Shown here in pieces: positions 1-5,183 of a DNA stretch of 6,032 bases. Location: positions 1 through 6,032 of the forward strand of contig MVPZ01000177.1 in assembly GCA_002067045.1 (NCBI GenBank), read 5' to 3'. Position 1 is the first letter of the stretch. Every line of letters starts with the position of its first letter. A program made the translations under genes and the position numbers. The notes beneath the pieces are model-generated. The model saw only the letters and a list, made by a program, of their open reading frames with translations, ran no database searches and was not told where the DNA came from. Origin of the DNA: Methanomassiliicoccales archaeon PtaB.Bin134 (GTDB lineage Archaea > Thermoplasmatota > Thermoplasmata > Methanomassiliicoccales > UBA472).

Positions 1-456
1 CCTCAGGTGCGGGAACCGCTCCGAGCGCAGCTTGTCCCGGGGATGGGTCTTCAGCTCCGGAATGAGCTCGTACAGCGTGGACAGGTAGTCGGTGTCCCGG
101 TACCCGTCGATGATGAAGATGTTCTCCGTCTCCGACTGCTTCAGAACGTACTCGATCTCGGAGCTCTTGTAGTTGATGTTGATGGTAAGCAGAATGGCGC
201 CGATGCGCGCGGTGGCGAACTGAAGCGTCACCCAGTGGGGCACGTTCGTGGCCCACACGGCCACCTTCTCTCCCCTTTTTACACCCAGGGCCATGAGGCC
301 CTTGGCCACCCTGTCGACAGTGTCGGAGAACTGCCTCCACGTCTCCCTGTAGTCGCGGTCCGTATAGACGATGGCCTCATTGTCGGGGTACTTGGCCACG
401 GTCTCGTCTAGAAGCTGCCCTAGCGTGGCCTCCCTCGTAACCTCCTCTCTGACCAT
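1..456 (-). CDS. AMP-forming acyl-CoA synthetase, N-terminal part (cut by left edge)
   Basis: The first 152 residues of an ANL-superfamily ligase, which joins a carboxylic acid to CoA through an acyl-adenylate. The start of the large N-terminal domain is visible: YPDNEAIVY at about 24-31, a helix ending ALGVKRGEKVAVWATN at 56-71, then GAILLTININYKSSEIEYVLKQSE at 86-109, cut up here as GAILLTININY and EIEYVLKQSE. This is the pattern of medium- or branched-chain acyl-CoA synthetases. The AMP-binding P-loop and the rest of the usual roughly 550 residues lie beyond the edge, so substrate and activity cannot be judged. Two ATGs are in frame (462 and 456). I prefer 456, because GAGG at 464-467 is 7 bases ahead of it but almost touches the other. 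The gene starts 9 bases after the stop codon of the upstream regulator, so the two are probably cotranscribed. Linkage to vor genes suggests a branched-chain or aryl acid substrate (inference). Confidence 0.9.
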   Translation of the reverse strand, partial: MVREEVTREATLGQLLDETVAKYPDNEAIVYTDRDYRETWRQFSDTVDRVAKGLMALGVKRGEKVAVWATNVPHWVTLQFATARIGAILLTININYKSSEIEYVLKQSETENIFIIDGYRDTDYLSTLYELIPELKTHPRDKLRSERFPHLR

Positions 457-465
457 GGGCATCCC

Positions 466-1029
466 TCAAGCCGGAGTGTATACGACCGCATAGATTGTGG
501 CGGGGGTGTTCCCTACTGCGCTTACGACATGCGGGACCACGGAGTTATAGTACATCGAATCCCCGGCCTGGAGGTAGTACTTCTCCTTGCCGTAGGTAAG
601 CTCTATGTCCCCAGACACGACAATGATGAACTCCTCCCCTTCGTGGGAGGCGAGGGAGTTCTCCTCGGAAGGGTCGATGATGATGAACAGGGGCTCCATG
701 TGGCGGTCCGTCTTGCCCTTCCCCAACGGGAAATAATGGTAGTTACCGGGTCCGGCCCCGTGATGGGGAGTGGTCTCTTCCAGGCGGTCCCTCATTCGCA
801 CTATGAGGGGATCGGGAAGGAACTGGTCGTCCATGAACGTACCCAGTCTTTGACCCAGGGCGCGGGAGATCTTCACCAGCACGCTGATGGCCGGGTACAC
901 CACTCCGTTCTCCACGTTGTTCACTAGTTCGATGTCGATGCCGGCATTCTTGGCCAGGTCCTCAGTGGTGAGTCCCAGCCGCTCGCGGTAGGTCTTGATA
1001 CGGGTTCCCAGTTTATGAGAATTTAACAT
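466..1029 (-). CDS. XRE-type HTH regulator with C-terminal cupin sensor domain
   Basis: A 187-residue DNA-binding regulator. Residues about 7-62 form an XRE-type helix-turn-helix (LGTRIKTYRERLGLTTEDLA, then a recognition-helix region around IELVNNVENG at 33-42 and PAISVLVKISRALG at 46-59). Residues about 97-185 form a single cupin barrel: motif 1 is H129 with GEEF (131-134) and G140, and motif 2 runs from AGD at 155-157 to H167. Such proteins usually bind a small ligand or metal in the cupin and change operator binding; the ligand here is unknown. The frame is open to an upstream ATG at 1110, but I chose 1029 because the SD-like GGAGG (1035-1039) lies 5 bases ahead and the HTH starts right after. 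The predicted transcription start near 1094 would also exclude the longer form. It sits between vorA and an acyl-CoA synthetase gene and probably regulates that pathway (inference). Confidence 0.92.
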   Translation of the reverse strand: MLNSHKLGTRIKTYRERLGLTTEDLAKNAGIDIELVNNVENGVVYPAISVLVKISRALGQRLGTFMDDQFLPDPLIVRMRDRLEETTPHHGAGPGNYHYFPLGKGKTDRHMEPLFIIIDPSEENSLASHEGEEFIIVVSGDIELTYGKEKYYLQAGDSMYYNSVVPHVVSAVGNTPATIYAVVYTPA

Positions 1030-1034
1030 GCTAT
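1030..1034 (-). other. Start-deciding spacer next to the SD of the HTH/cupin gene
   Basis: The five bases between the ATG at 1029 and the GGAGG at 1035-1039 give ideal spacing for ribosome binding. This is the main evidence that the regulator starts at 1029 and not at the upstream in-frame ATG at 1110. Confidence 0.7.
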
Positions 1035-1096
1035 CCTCCGGGGGCGTGGTCTGCCAGAAAGGCCAGGTCACGTCCGGACCGCGGCCGCTGGTCTTC

Positions 1097-1107
1097 CGGC
1101 AAATCCG
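1097..1107. promoter_or_regulatory. Candidate operator CGGCAAATCCG in the regulator promoter
   Basis: This 11-base sequence is nearly the same as CGGCAAAATCCG at 3884-3895 in the vorC promoter region, which has one extra A. Both have CGG and CCG as inverted half-sites around an A-rich core. Here it lies just upstream of the predicted transcription start and downstream of the TATA-like box, a position typical of repression. The obvious candidate binder is the HTH/cupin protein encoded next to it, acting on its own gene. That is inference from location and similarity only. Confidence 0.35.
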
Positions 1108-1116
1108 CAATATCAG

Positions 1117-1123
1117 TAATATA
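1117..1123 (-). promoter_or_regulatory. TATA-like box ahead of the HTH/cupin regulator
   Basis: On the minus strand this reads TATATTA, in the AT-rich patch of an otherwise GC-rich 121-base gap between the vorA stop codon and the regulator start. Archaeal transcription would begin about 25 bases downstream, near 1094, leaving a leader of about 65 bases with the SD at 1035-1039. It implies that the regulator and acyl-CoA synthetase can be transcribed separately from vorCBA. No clear terminator is seen after vorA, so read-through is also possible. Confidence 0.45.
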
Positions 1124-1150
1124 GCTTATCACCGGTTGCTGCTGCCTCCC

Positions 1151-2554
1151 TCACCGCCGGAGATTCTCCGCCGCCCAGGCCCGGGCGGCCGCGTACACCC
1201 TGCGGTTGACATCCACCAGCTTGGGCCTGGCCGAGAAGCTCTCATCCAGGGAGCTGAGGACGTGCTCCTCGGGTATCTCCACAAGGCCCAGCTCCACCAA
1301 GGCGCCCAGCAGGGCGGTGTTGGCGGCCTTAGGGACCCCCAGGTCCGCGGCGATCCGCATCGCGGGGAAGGCATGGACGGTGACCCCTTGGGGAGGCCTG
1401 ACCTCCGTGGGTATGGAGGCCTCGTACAGGACCGTACCTCCGGGAACTACCGTGGGCAGGAAGCGCTCCAGGGAGGGCTGGTTCATGCACACGAGCACAT
1501 CGGGGGTCTCCACAGCCGGAGAGCCGATCTCCTGCCCTCCCATGACCACGGAGCAAGAGGCTGCTCCCCCGCGTTGCTCCGGCCCGTAGCTGGGAAACCA
1601 GGAGACGTACCGGCCGGCCCTGCCCGCGGCCTCGGCGACCACCAGGCCTAGGCTGAGCACGCCCTGACCTCCGAATCCGGAGAACTTGAAGCGCTTCTCC
1701 CGGAAGGCTAGGTCCGGCCGCGGCTCCACGCCCCCATCGGAGCCGCCCAGGACGGTCCTCAGGTCCGCGACCTCGATGTCCTGAGGCCTGATGGGTTCCT
1801 CGGAGCTGCGGTCCTTGAAGCACCCCAGGGGGAACACCCTCTCCATCTCCTGGGTCACGTAGTCGGCGGCCTTGAGGGCATCCATGCGCCAGTTTGTGGG
1901 GCAGGGGGAGAGGAACTCCACGAAGGCGTAGCCCTTCCCGTCGCGCTGGATCTCCAGTGCCTTCCTCACTGCCCTCCGAGCCTGCATGATGCGCTTGGTG
2001 TCCGCCACCGACACCCTCTCGACGTACACGGGGGCGTCCAGCTGCGCGAAGACCTCACACACCCGCAGGGGTGCCCCGGTCTTGGCCACGTCCCTGCCGT
2101 AGGGGGAGGTGGCGGTCTTCTGGCCTGGCATGGTGGTGGGCGCCATCTGCCCCCCGGTCATGGCGAAGATGGTGTTGTTGACGAAGAAGCACGCGAACTT
2201 CTCGCCCCGGTTAGCGGCCTGGAAGGCGTTGTTGAACCCTATGGCCCCCAGGTCCCCGTCCCCCTGATAGGCGATGATGACCTTGCCCGGGAGCACCCGC
2301 GAGAGTCCGGTGGCGACGGCCGACGCCCGCCCATGGGGCCCGGCCACGTTTCCGCAGTCAAAGTAGTAGTAGCAGAAGGCCGCGCACCCCACGGGCGAGA
2401 CGAACACGGTGCGGTCCTGGATTCCCAGGTCGGCCATGGCCTCCGCTATCAGCTTGTGGATGATCCCGTGCCCGCAGCCCGCGCAGAACGTGGTGGTCCT
2501 GGAGCCGTCCTTGCGGTCGAAAGTCTCGTAGAAGCCCCGGGAACGCTTTATCAT
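1151..2554 (-). CDS. vorA: 2-oxoisovalerate:ferredoxin oxidoreductase subunit VorA (fused beta and gamma)
   Basis: A 467-residue catalytic subunit of a ferredoxin-dependent 2-oxoacid oxidoreductase (branched-chain 2-oxoacid + CoA + oxidised ferredoxin to acyl-CoA + CO2 + reduced ferredoxin, reversible). Residues 1-250 are the TPP-binding beta part: CAGCGHG at 24-30, GDGD at 98-101 followed by NN at 126-127 (Mg/TPP motif), and C24, C27, C57 and C218 in the places of the four cysteines that hold a proximal [4Fe-4S] cluster in this family. A linker rich in charged residues and glycine (about 250-285) leads to a gamma domain with GFGGQG at 293-298 and SYGPEQRGG further on. One chain of this size matches VorA of Methanothermobacter (about 478 residues, from memory), so I name it vorA; a 2-oxoglutarate or indolepyruvate enzyme is less likely. 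Its ATG overlaps the vorB stop as ATGA, with GGTGAGG just ahead. Confidence 0.9.
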   Translation of the reverse strand: MIKRSRGFYETFDRKDGSRTTTFCAGCGHGIIHKLIAEAMADLGIQDRTVFVSPVGCAAFCYYYFDCGNVAGPHGRASAVATGLSRVLPGKVIIAYQGDGDLGAIGFNNAFQAANRGEKFACFFVNNTIFAMTGGQMAPTTMPGQKTATSPYGRDVAKTGAPLRVCEVFAQLDAPVYVERVSVADTKRIMQARRAVRKALEIQRDGKGYAFVEFLSPCPTNWRMDALKAADYVTQEMERVFPLGCFKDRSSEEPIRPQDIEVADLRTVLGGSDGGVEPRPDLAFREKRFKFSGFGGQGVLSLGLVVAEAAGRAGRYVSWFPSYGPEQRGGAASCSVVMGGQEIGSPAVETPDVLVCMNQPSLERFLPTVVPGGTVLYEASIPTEVRPPQGVTVHAFPAMRIAADLGVPKAANTALLGALVELGLVEIPEEHVLSSLDESFSARPKLVDVNRRVYAAARAWAAENLRR

Positions 2555-3606
2555 GCCCTCACCCCCACGATCCCTCGGGCGGCCTTGATGACGTCCTCCA
2601 CCCTGACAAGGTTTCCGCCCATGCGGTTCACCAGGGACACCTCTGAGCTGCTCCTGCGGGCGAGGTGCAGGAGCACGTCATCACGGTACTGGCCGTTGCT
2701 CATCTCCACGACCAGGACGCTGCGGTCCCCGACCGCGGCGTTAAGCTGCTCCACCGGGAAAGGGAAAAGGGTCACCGGCCGGAAGAGCCCGGCCCTGATC
2801 CCCTCGGACCGAAGGCGGTCCACGGCCGAACGCGCTATCCTCGAGGAGGAGCCATAGCCGGTGAGCACGATATCAGCATCCTCCACGAGGTAAGTCTCCG
2901 CCCTGGCCTCGACCTTCATGCGCGCGTACTTCTCCTGCAGCCTGAGGTTGTGCTGCTCATGACGGTCCGGGTCCAGGTATATGGAGGTGATGAGGTTGGG
3001 GCGCGTGGCGGCATCCCCATGGACCGCCCAGGACGAGGTCTCCGGGCGTGGAAGGGTGCTCTCCGGGAGCTTCAGGGACTCCATCATCTGCCCCAGGACA
3101 GCGTCCGCCAGGACCACCACGGGCGTGCGGTAGCGGAACGCGAGTTCGAAGGCCCTCATGGTCAGGTCGCACATCTCCTGCACCGAGCCCGGCGCCAGGA
3201 CGATGGTCTTGTAGTTGCCGTGACCGCCCCCCTTCACCGCCTGGTTGTAGTCCCCCTGCTCCGGACCGATGTTCCCCAGCCCGGGACCGGTGCGCATGAC
3301 GTTCACGATCACCGCAGGTAGCTGGGCCCCCGCGAGGTAGGAGATCCCTTCCTGCATCAGGCTTATCCCGGGCCCCGATGAGGCGGTCATGGCCAGCTTC
3401 CCCGCGCTGGCTGCTCCGAAGATCATGTTGATAGAGCCGGTCTCGCACTCTGCCTGGAGATACTCCCTGCCTGTGCGTGGGAACAGCTCCGCCGCGCCGT
3501 GAGCGATCTCGCTGGCCGGAGTGATGGGATACCCGAAGTACACATCGCAGCCGGCGAAAAGCGCTCCGATTACCACGGCCTCGTTGCCCTTGACGAACTT
3601 CCTCAT
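2551..3606 (-). CDS. vorB: 2-oxoisovalerate:ferredoxin oxidoreductase subunit VorB (alpha)
   Basis: A 351-residue alpha subunit of the same cytoplasmic complex; VorB of Methanothermobacter is about 352 residues (from memory). Domain I (about 1-190) is the pyrimidine-binding half of the TPP site: [11 protein letters not shown] at 6-16, [10 protein letters not shown] at 25-34, ECE at 53-55, [12 protein letters not shown] at 76-87 and the RTGPGLGN signature at 105-112, followed by GDYNQAV. Domain II (about 240-330) is the transketolase C-terminal-like fold with GYGSSSR at 250-256, [10 protein letters not shown] at 275-284 and VVEMSNGQ at 299-306. The frame is open upstream, but the ATG at 3606 is preferred: AAGGAGG (ending at 3614) is 7 bases ahead, the alpha-family N-terminus begins exactly there, and it overlaps the vorC stop as ATGA, a sign of translational coupling. 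Some homologues are labelled KorA, so substrate preference is less certain than the family. Confidence 0.93.
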   Translation of the reverse strand: MRKFVKGNEAVVIGALFAGCDVYFGYPITPASEIAHGAAELFPRTGREYLQAECETGSINMIFGAASAGKLAMTASSGPGISLMQEGISYLAGAQLPAVIVNVMRTGPGLGNIGPEQGDYNQAVKGGGHGNYKTIVLAPGSVQEMCDLTMRAFELAFRYRTPVVVLADAVLGQMMESLKLPESTLPRPETSSWAVHGDAATRPNLITSIYLDPDRHEQHNLRLQEKYARMKVEARAETYLVEDADIVLTGYGSSSRIARSAVDRLRSEGIRAGLFRPVTLFPFPVEQLNAAVGDRSVLVVEMSNGQYRDDVLLHLARRSSSEVSLVNRMGGNLVRVEDVIKAARGIVGVRA

Positions 3607-3845
3607 CGCTCCCCCTCCTTGTCCGCGGTGTGCACCTCTATCGCATAGAACTCTGGACAGTTGTAGAAGCAGATGGCGCAGCCGGTGCAGCCCTTCCCGA
3701 CGTACTCGGCGGGAACGAAACCTCGGCGGTTCAAGTGATCGGCAGGTCTGAGCACCTTCTTGGGGCAGGCGGCGATGCAGCGCCCGCACCCCTTGCATTC
3801 ATCCTCGATGATGACCGGTCGAGGGAGGTCATTGGCAGCGGCCAT
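3603..3845 (-). CDS. vorC: 2-oxoisovalerate:ferredoxin oxidoreductase subunit VorC (2x[4Fe-4S] ferredoxin)
   Basis: An 80-residue electron-transfer subunit carrying two [4Fe-4S] clusters, linking the TPP site of VorA/VorB to soluble ferredoxin. The two cluster motifs are [12 protein letters not shown] at 17-28 and [12 protein letters not shown] at 53-64, with all eight cysteines present. The segment before the first motif (VIIEDE) and the KVL and GFVP stretches after it are typical of the delta subunits of this enzyme family; methanogen VorC is of similar size. The frame is open to an upstream ATG at 4031, but that would run through the divergent promoter region and into the flavoprotein gene; the ATG at 3845 gives the family length. 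It has no SD, and a TATA-like box 27-34 bases upstream suggests a nearly leaderless mRNA. It is the first gene of the vorCBA operon. Confidence 0.93.
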   Translation of the reverse strand: MAAANDLPRPVIIEDECKGCGRCIAACPKKVLRPADHLNRRGFVPAEYVGKGCTGCAICFYNCPEFYAIEVHTADKEGER

Positions 3846-3852
3846 GTTATCG

Positions 3853-3870
3853 GCTCGAAAACGAACGAGC
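3853..3870. repeat. Inverted repeat GCTCG-8-CGAGC between TATA box and vorC start
   Basis: Perfect 5-base arms at 3853-3857 and 3866-3870 enclose AAAACGAA. The element covers the stretch between the vorC TATA-like box (3872-3879) and the vorC start at 3845. A protein bound here would block vorC transcription, so it is a candidate repressor operator. The arms are short, so chance is possible. Confidence 0.35.
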
Positions 3871-3871
3871 G

Positions 3872-3879
3872 TACTTAAA
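3872..3879 (-). promoter_or_regulatory. TATA-like box for the vorCBA operon
   Basis: On the minus strand this reads TTTAAGTA, close to the archaeal box TTTAWATA. Transcription about 26 bases downstream would start near 3850, leaving a leader of only a few bases, which agrees with the missing SD ahead of vorC. Confidence 0.55.
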
Positions 3880-3881
3880 TC
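3874..3881 (+). promoter_or_regulatory. TATA-like box for the divergent flavoprotein gene
   Basis: CTTAAATC on the plus strand shares nearly the same bases as the vorC box. A start about 26 bases downstream, near 3904, would give a leader of about 40 bases including the SD GAGG at 3937-3940, five bases ahead of the ATG. Shared use of one AT block would make the two directions compete or be controlled together. Confidence 0.4.
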
Positions 3882-3898
3882 CTCGGCAAAATCCGAGG
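3881..3898. promoter_or_regulatory. Inverted repeat CCTCGG-6-CCGAGG, candidate operator upstream of vorC
   Basis: Perfect 6-base arms (3881-3886 and 3893-3898) surround CAAAAT. It abuts the upstream side of the vorC TATA-like box, where archaeal activators or BRE contacts act, and lies downstream of the plus-strand box, where it could repress the flavoprotein gene. Its core CGGCAAAATCCG recurs as CGGCAAATCCG in the promoter of the HTH/cupin regulator, which supports a shared binding site. Confidence 0.45.
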
Positions 3899-3945
3899 AG
3901 GGCAAAGTGTGATGTACGGCACGGACCAATCCGATAGAGGATAAC

Positions 3946-4515
3946 ATGACCAAGAGAGAGCTCGGAATGATAATGCCCCCGCTCGCCCTGCCCGTGTGCA
4001 TAGCCGGGGCCAACATAGGCGGGAGGCCCAACTACTGCACCCTCGCCTGGTTCACCATGATCGATGACATACCTCCCATGATCGGGCTGGTGATGGCCAA
4101 GGAGAGGAGGACCAAGGAGGGCATACTCGAGAACTGCACCTTCAGCGTGAACATTCCCAGCACCCAGATGGCCGCGGTCACCGACTACGTGGGCATCACC
4201 TCGGGGCACGAGACCGACAAGTCGGAGGTCTTCAAGAGCTTCTACGGCAAGCTCGGGACCGCCCCCATGATCGAGGAGTGCCCCCTGACCATGGAGTGCG
4301 AGCTCCTCAAGATCATAGAGTTCGACACCACGGACATGGTGCTCGGTAAGATCGTGGGAGTTTACGCGGAGGAGGGCGTCTTCAATGAGAACGTCCCCGA
4401 CGTCGGCAGGCTGGACCCCCTTATGTACCTCTCCGTCGGCTCCACATATCACCGCCTGGGGGAGATGGTGGCCGAGGCCTTCAAGGTCGGTAAGACCTAC
4501 AGGCGTGGGAACTGA
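3946..4515 (+). CDS. Flavin reductase-like domain protein (FMN-binding, flavoredoxin type)
   Basis: A 189-residue protein of the flavin reductase-like split-barrel family (DIM6/NTAB or flavoredoxin group), which binds FMN and passes electrons or reduces a small substrate. Visible family features are the opening PPLALPVCIAG at 11-21, GGRPNYCTLAWFT at 25-37 (the flavin-contact region with N29 and the T/A-W segment), PPMIGLVM at 43-50, then RRTKEGILENCTFSVNIPS at 54-72, the usual helix and strand after the phosphate-binding part. The C-terminal LDPLMYLSVGSTYHRLGEM is also typical. The length is normal and no signal peptide or membrane segment is present. The ATG at 3946 has GAGG five bases upstream. 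It is transcribed away from vorC from a shared 100-base spacer. A role as redox partner or stress protein beside the oxygen-sensitive Vor enzyme is conceivable, but its substrate cannot be told from sequence. Confidence 0.88.
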   Translation: MTKRELGMIMPPLALPVCIAGANIGGRPNYCTLAWFTMIDDIPPMIGLVMAKERRTKEGILENCTFSVNIPSTQMAAVTDYVGITSGHETDKSEVFKSFYGKLGTAPMIEECPLTMECELLKIIEFDTTDMVLGKIVGVYAEEGVFNENVPDVGRLDPLMYLSVGSTYHRLGEMVAEAFKVGKTYRRGN

Positions 4516-4547
4516 GGGCTACCTTGCCCCATCCCCCATCATTTTTT
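4516..4547 (+). terminator. T-tract terminator after the flavoprotein gene
   Basis: A T6 tract (4542-4547) lies 27 bases after the stop codon. A weak 4-base-pair hairpin (GGGC 4516-4519 with GCCC 4526-4529) precedes it. Archaeal RNA polymerase often stops at T-rich tracts alone. Confidence 0.45.
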
Positions 4548-4605
4548 ACGGAGTAGTGTCAGCAGCTTGCGAAAGGGATGCACCAGATAGGAAAGTAAGG
4601 TGGAG

Positions 4606-4639
4606 AAAAAAGGGAATTCGAGGGCCCAGGGCGGCCCTC
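4606..4639 (-). terminator. Hairpin plus T6 terminator after the small winged-helix gene
   Basis: On the minus strand, perfect 7-base arms (GAGGGCC, 4633-4639, pairing with 4620-4626 around a 6-base loop) are followed after 8 bases by T6 (complement of A6 at 4606-4611). The hairpin begins about 15 bases after the stop codon of the gene at 4654-4872. It resembles a bacterial intrinsic terminator more than a typical archaeal one. Confidence 0.6.
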
Positions 4640-4653
4640 ATTCTGGTAGAGGA

Positions 4654-4872
4654 TCACAGGCTGGTCCTAGTAAGGTAGTAGGCCACGGCGTTGTTGTTCT
4701 TGCGCTTCTTGGCCGCTCCCATCCTCTCAAGCTCCGCCAAAGCGTTCATGCATTGGGCCTTTGGGAGCTTGGACATGGAGGTCGCCTTCTCCGCACTGAC
4801 GGCCTTGTCCTCGGAGATTATTCCGCCGTTCTTCATGGAATTGAATAGCTTCTCAACTTGAGGGGATACCAT
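4654..4872 (-). CDS. Small winged-helix-like protein, function unknown
   Basis: A 72-residue basic protein that I cannot assign to a named family. Its pattern suggests a compact winged-helix fold: a first helix at about 4-14 (PQVEKLFNSMK), a second at 22-33 (DKAVSAEKATSM), a likely recognition helix at 36-51 with PKAQCMNALAELERMG, and a basic loop AAKKRKNNN (53-61) followed by the strand AVAYYLT, as in a wing. This is the layout of many small archaeal DNA-binding regulators. There is no SD ahead of the ATG at 4872, but a TATA-like box at 4897-4904 lies about 28 bases upstream, so the mRNA is probably leaderless. It stands alone, convergent with the flavoprotein gene, and a hairpin/T6 element follows. 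A small protein-protein adaptor is the alternative. Confidence 0.72.
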   Translation of the reverse strand: MVSPQVEKLFNSMKNGGIISEDKAVSAEKATSMSKLPKAQCMNALAELERMGAAKKRKNNNAVAYYLTRTSL

Positions 4873-4896
4873 GAGGCTGGGGAAAATTCAGCTTAC

Positions 4897-4904
4897 TAAA
4901 AATA
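4897..4904 (-). promoter_or_regulatory. TATA-like box for the small winged-helix gene
   Basis: On the minus strand this reads TATTTTTA, with its centre about 28 bases from the ATG at 4872, as expected for a leaderless archaeal transcript. The AT block (4897-4907) could also work on the plus strand, with a start near 4928, exactly where the structured region at 4926-5115 begins. Confidence 0.55.
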
Positions 4905-4961
4905 TTTCGGTACGTCTGACCTGTCATGAGAGCGGGGCATCGGCGAGGGCCTTGAACGGGA

Positions 4962-5111
4962 TCACGTCAAGCCTTGCTGATGTAGCGAATCCAGATCGAT
5001 CGAGAGGACGGTACGGGGGCAGGTGGTGAGAACGCCTCCCCGGTCGTTCAATTTTTTGATATAGTCGAGCACGACGTGCAGGGACGGGTGATGCAGGGCA
5101 TCACGGAGCTC
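4962..5111 (-). pseudogene. Possible gene remnant: 49-codon open stretch without a start
   Basis: On the minus strand, 49 codons run between stop codons (TGA at 5114-5112 and TGA at 4964-4962). No ATG is present, and the only alternative starts are internal: GTG at codon 14 and TTG at codons 21 and 48. The translation looks protein-like, with LHVVLDYIKKLNDRGGVLTT at 11-30 followed by CPRTVLSIDLD at 31-41, and 35 of 49 codons end in G or C, as in the neighbouring genes. I do not recognise a family. It may be the C-terminal end of a decayed gene, or a chance open frame opposite the structured RNA candidate that it overlaps. Both readings cannot easily be true of a functional element. Confidence 0.22.
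5006..5057 (+). terminator. Stem-loop followed by T6
   Basis: Hairpin B (5006-5049, about 16 pairs, 9-base loop) is followed two bases later by ATTTTTT (T6 at 5052-5057). On the plus strand this has the form of a terminator, although no plus-strand gene ends here. It would fit the 3' end of a short RNA starting near 4928. Confidence 0.4.
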
Positions 5112-5141
5112 TCATAAGTACAGTAGGACCGGACCTGACAT

Positions 5142-5149
5142 TTTAATAT
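5142..5149 (+). promoter_or_regulatory. TATA-like box for msrB
   Basis: TTTAATAT fits the archaeal box well. Transcription about 26 bases downstream, near 5171, would give a leader of about 13 bases before the ATG at 5184 and would exclude the upstream GTG at 5166 as start. Confidence 0.55.
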
Positions 5150-5183
5150 TACACCCATCTTTAAAGTGAACGGAAGAAGTGCT

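Larger units (their letters stand above)
4926..5115 (+). ncRNA. Candidate structured RNA with closing helix and three hairpins
   Basis: Unassigned region with nested complementarity. An outer helix of 8 perfect pairs joins 4926-4933 (ATGAGAGC) to 5108-5115 (GCTCTCAT). Inside are hairpin A (4938-4955 with 4967-4982: 16 pairs, a 2-base bulge at 4949-4950 and an 11-base loop), hairpin B (5006-5024 with 5034-5049: about 16 pairs with bulges at 5013 and 5020-5021) and hairpin C (5088-5094 with 5098-5104: 7 perfect pairs, 3-base loop). Two G-U pairs in A and five in B hold only for the plus-strand RNA. A plus-strand TATA-like block at 4897-4907 would place the start near 4928, at the closing helix. 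A T6 tract at 5052-5057 right after hairpin B could end a shorter RNA. I see no tRNA, SRP RNA or RNase P RNA signature. Expression and conservation are unknown, and GC-rich DNA folds readily, so confidence is limited. Confidence 0.35.

Noticed and set aside
7..411. Plus-strand open frame at the left edge
   Set aside because: It is antisense to the acyl-CoA synthetase, whose family pattern is clear.
1076..1089. GC-rich palindromes (GCGGCCGC and its surroundings) in the regulator leader
   Set aside because: Short self-complementary words are expected in GC-rich DNA, and no second copy supports a function.
1030..1110. 27-residue N-terminal extension of the HTH/cupin regulator
   Set aside because: The SD GGAGG sits 5 bases ahead of the inner ATG, and the predicted transcription start lies downstream of the upper ATG.
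1028..1651. Plus-strand open frame of 207 codons opposite vorA and the regulator leader
   Set aside because: Its translation has no recognisable domain and it lies opposite the well-supported vorA gene; it is a shadow of GC-rich coding.
1151..2554. Beta-gamma fusion as a sequencing frameshift artefact
   Set aside because: Both halves are complete, the linker is in frame, and the fused layout is known for methanogen VorA.
3846..4031. 62-residue N-terminal extension of vorC
   Set aside because: It would cross the divergent promoter and the flavoprotein gene; the family's normal length begins at 3845.
3847..4452. Minus-strand open frame of 201 codons opposite the flavoprotein gene
   Set aside because: It is antisense to a clear flavin reductase-like gene, with no family features of its own.
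4873..5183. A known RNA gene (tRNA, SRP RNA, RNase P RNA, CRISPR repeats)
   Set aside because: No cloverleaf, no SRP domain IV motif, no RNase P core motifs and no regularly spaced direct repeats were seen by eye.
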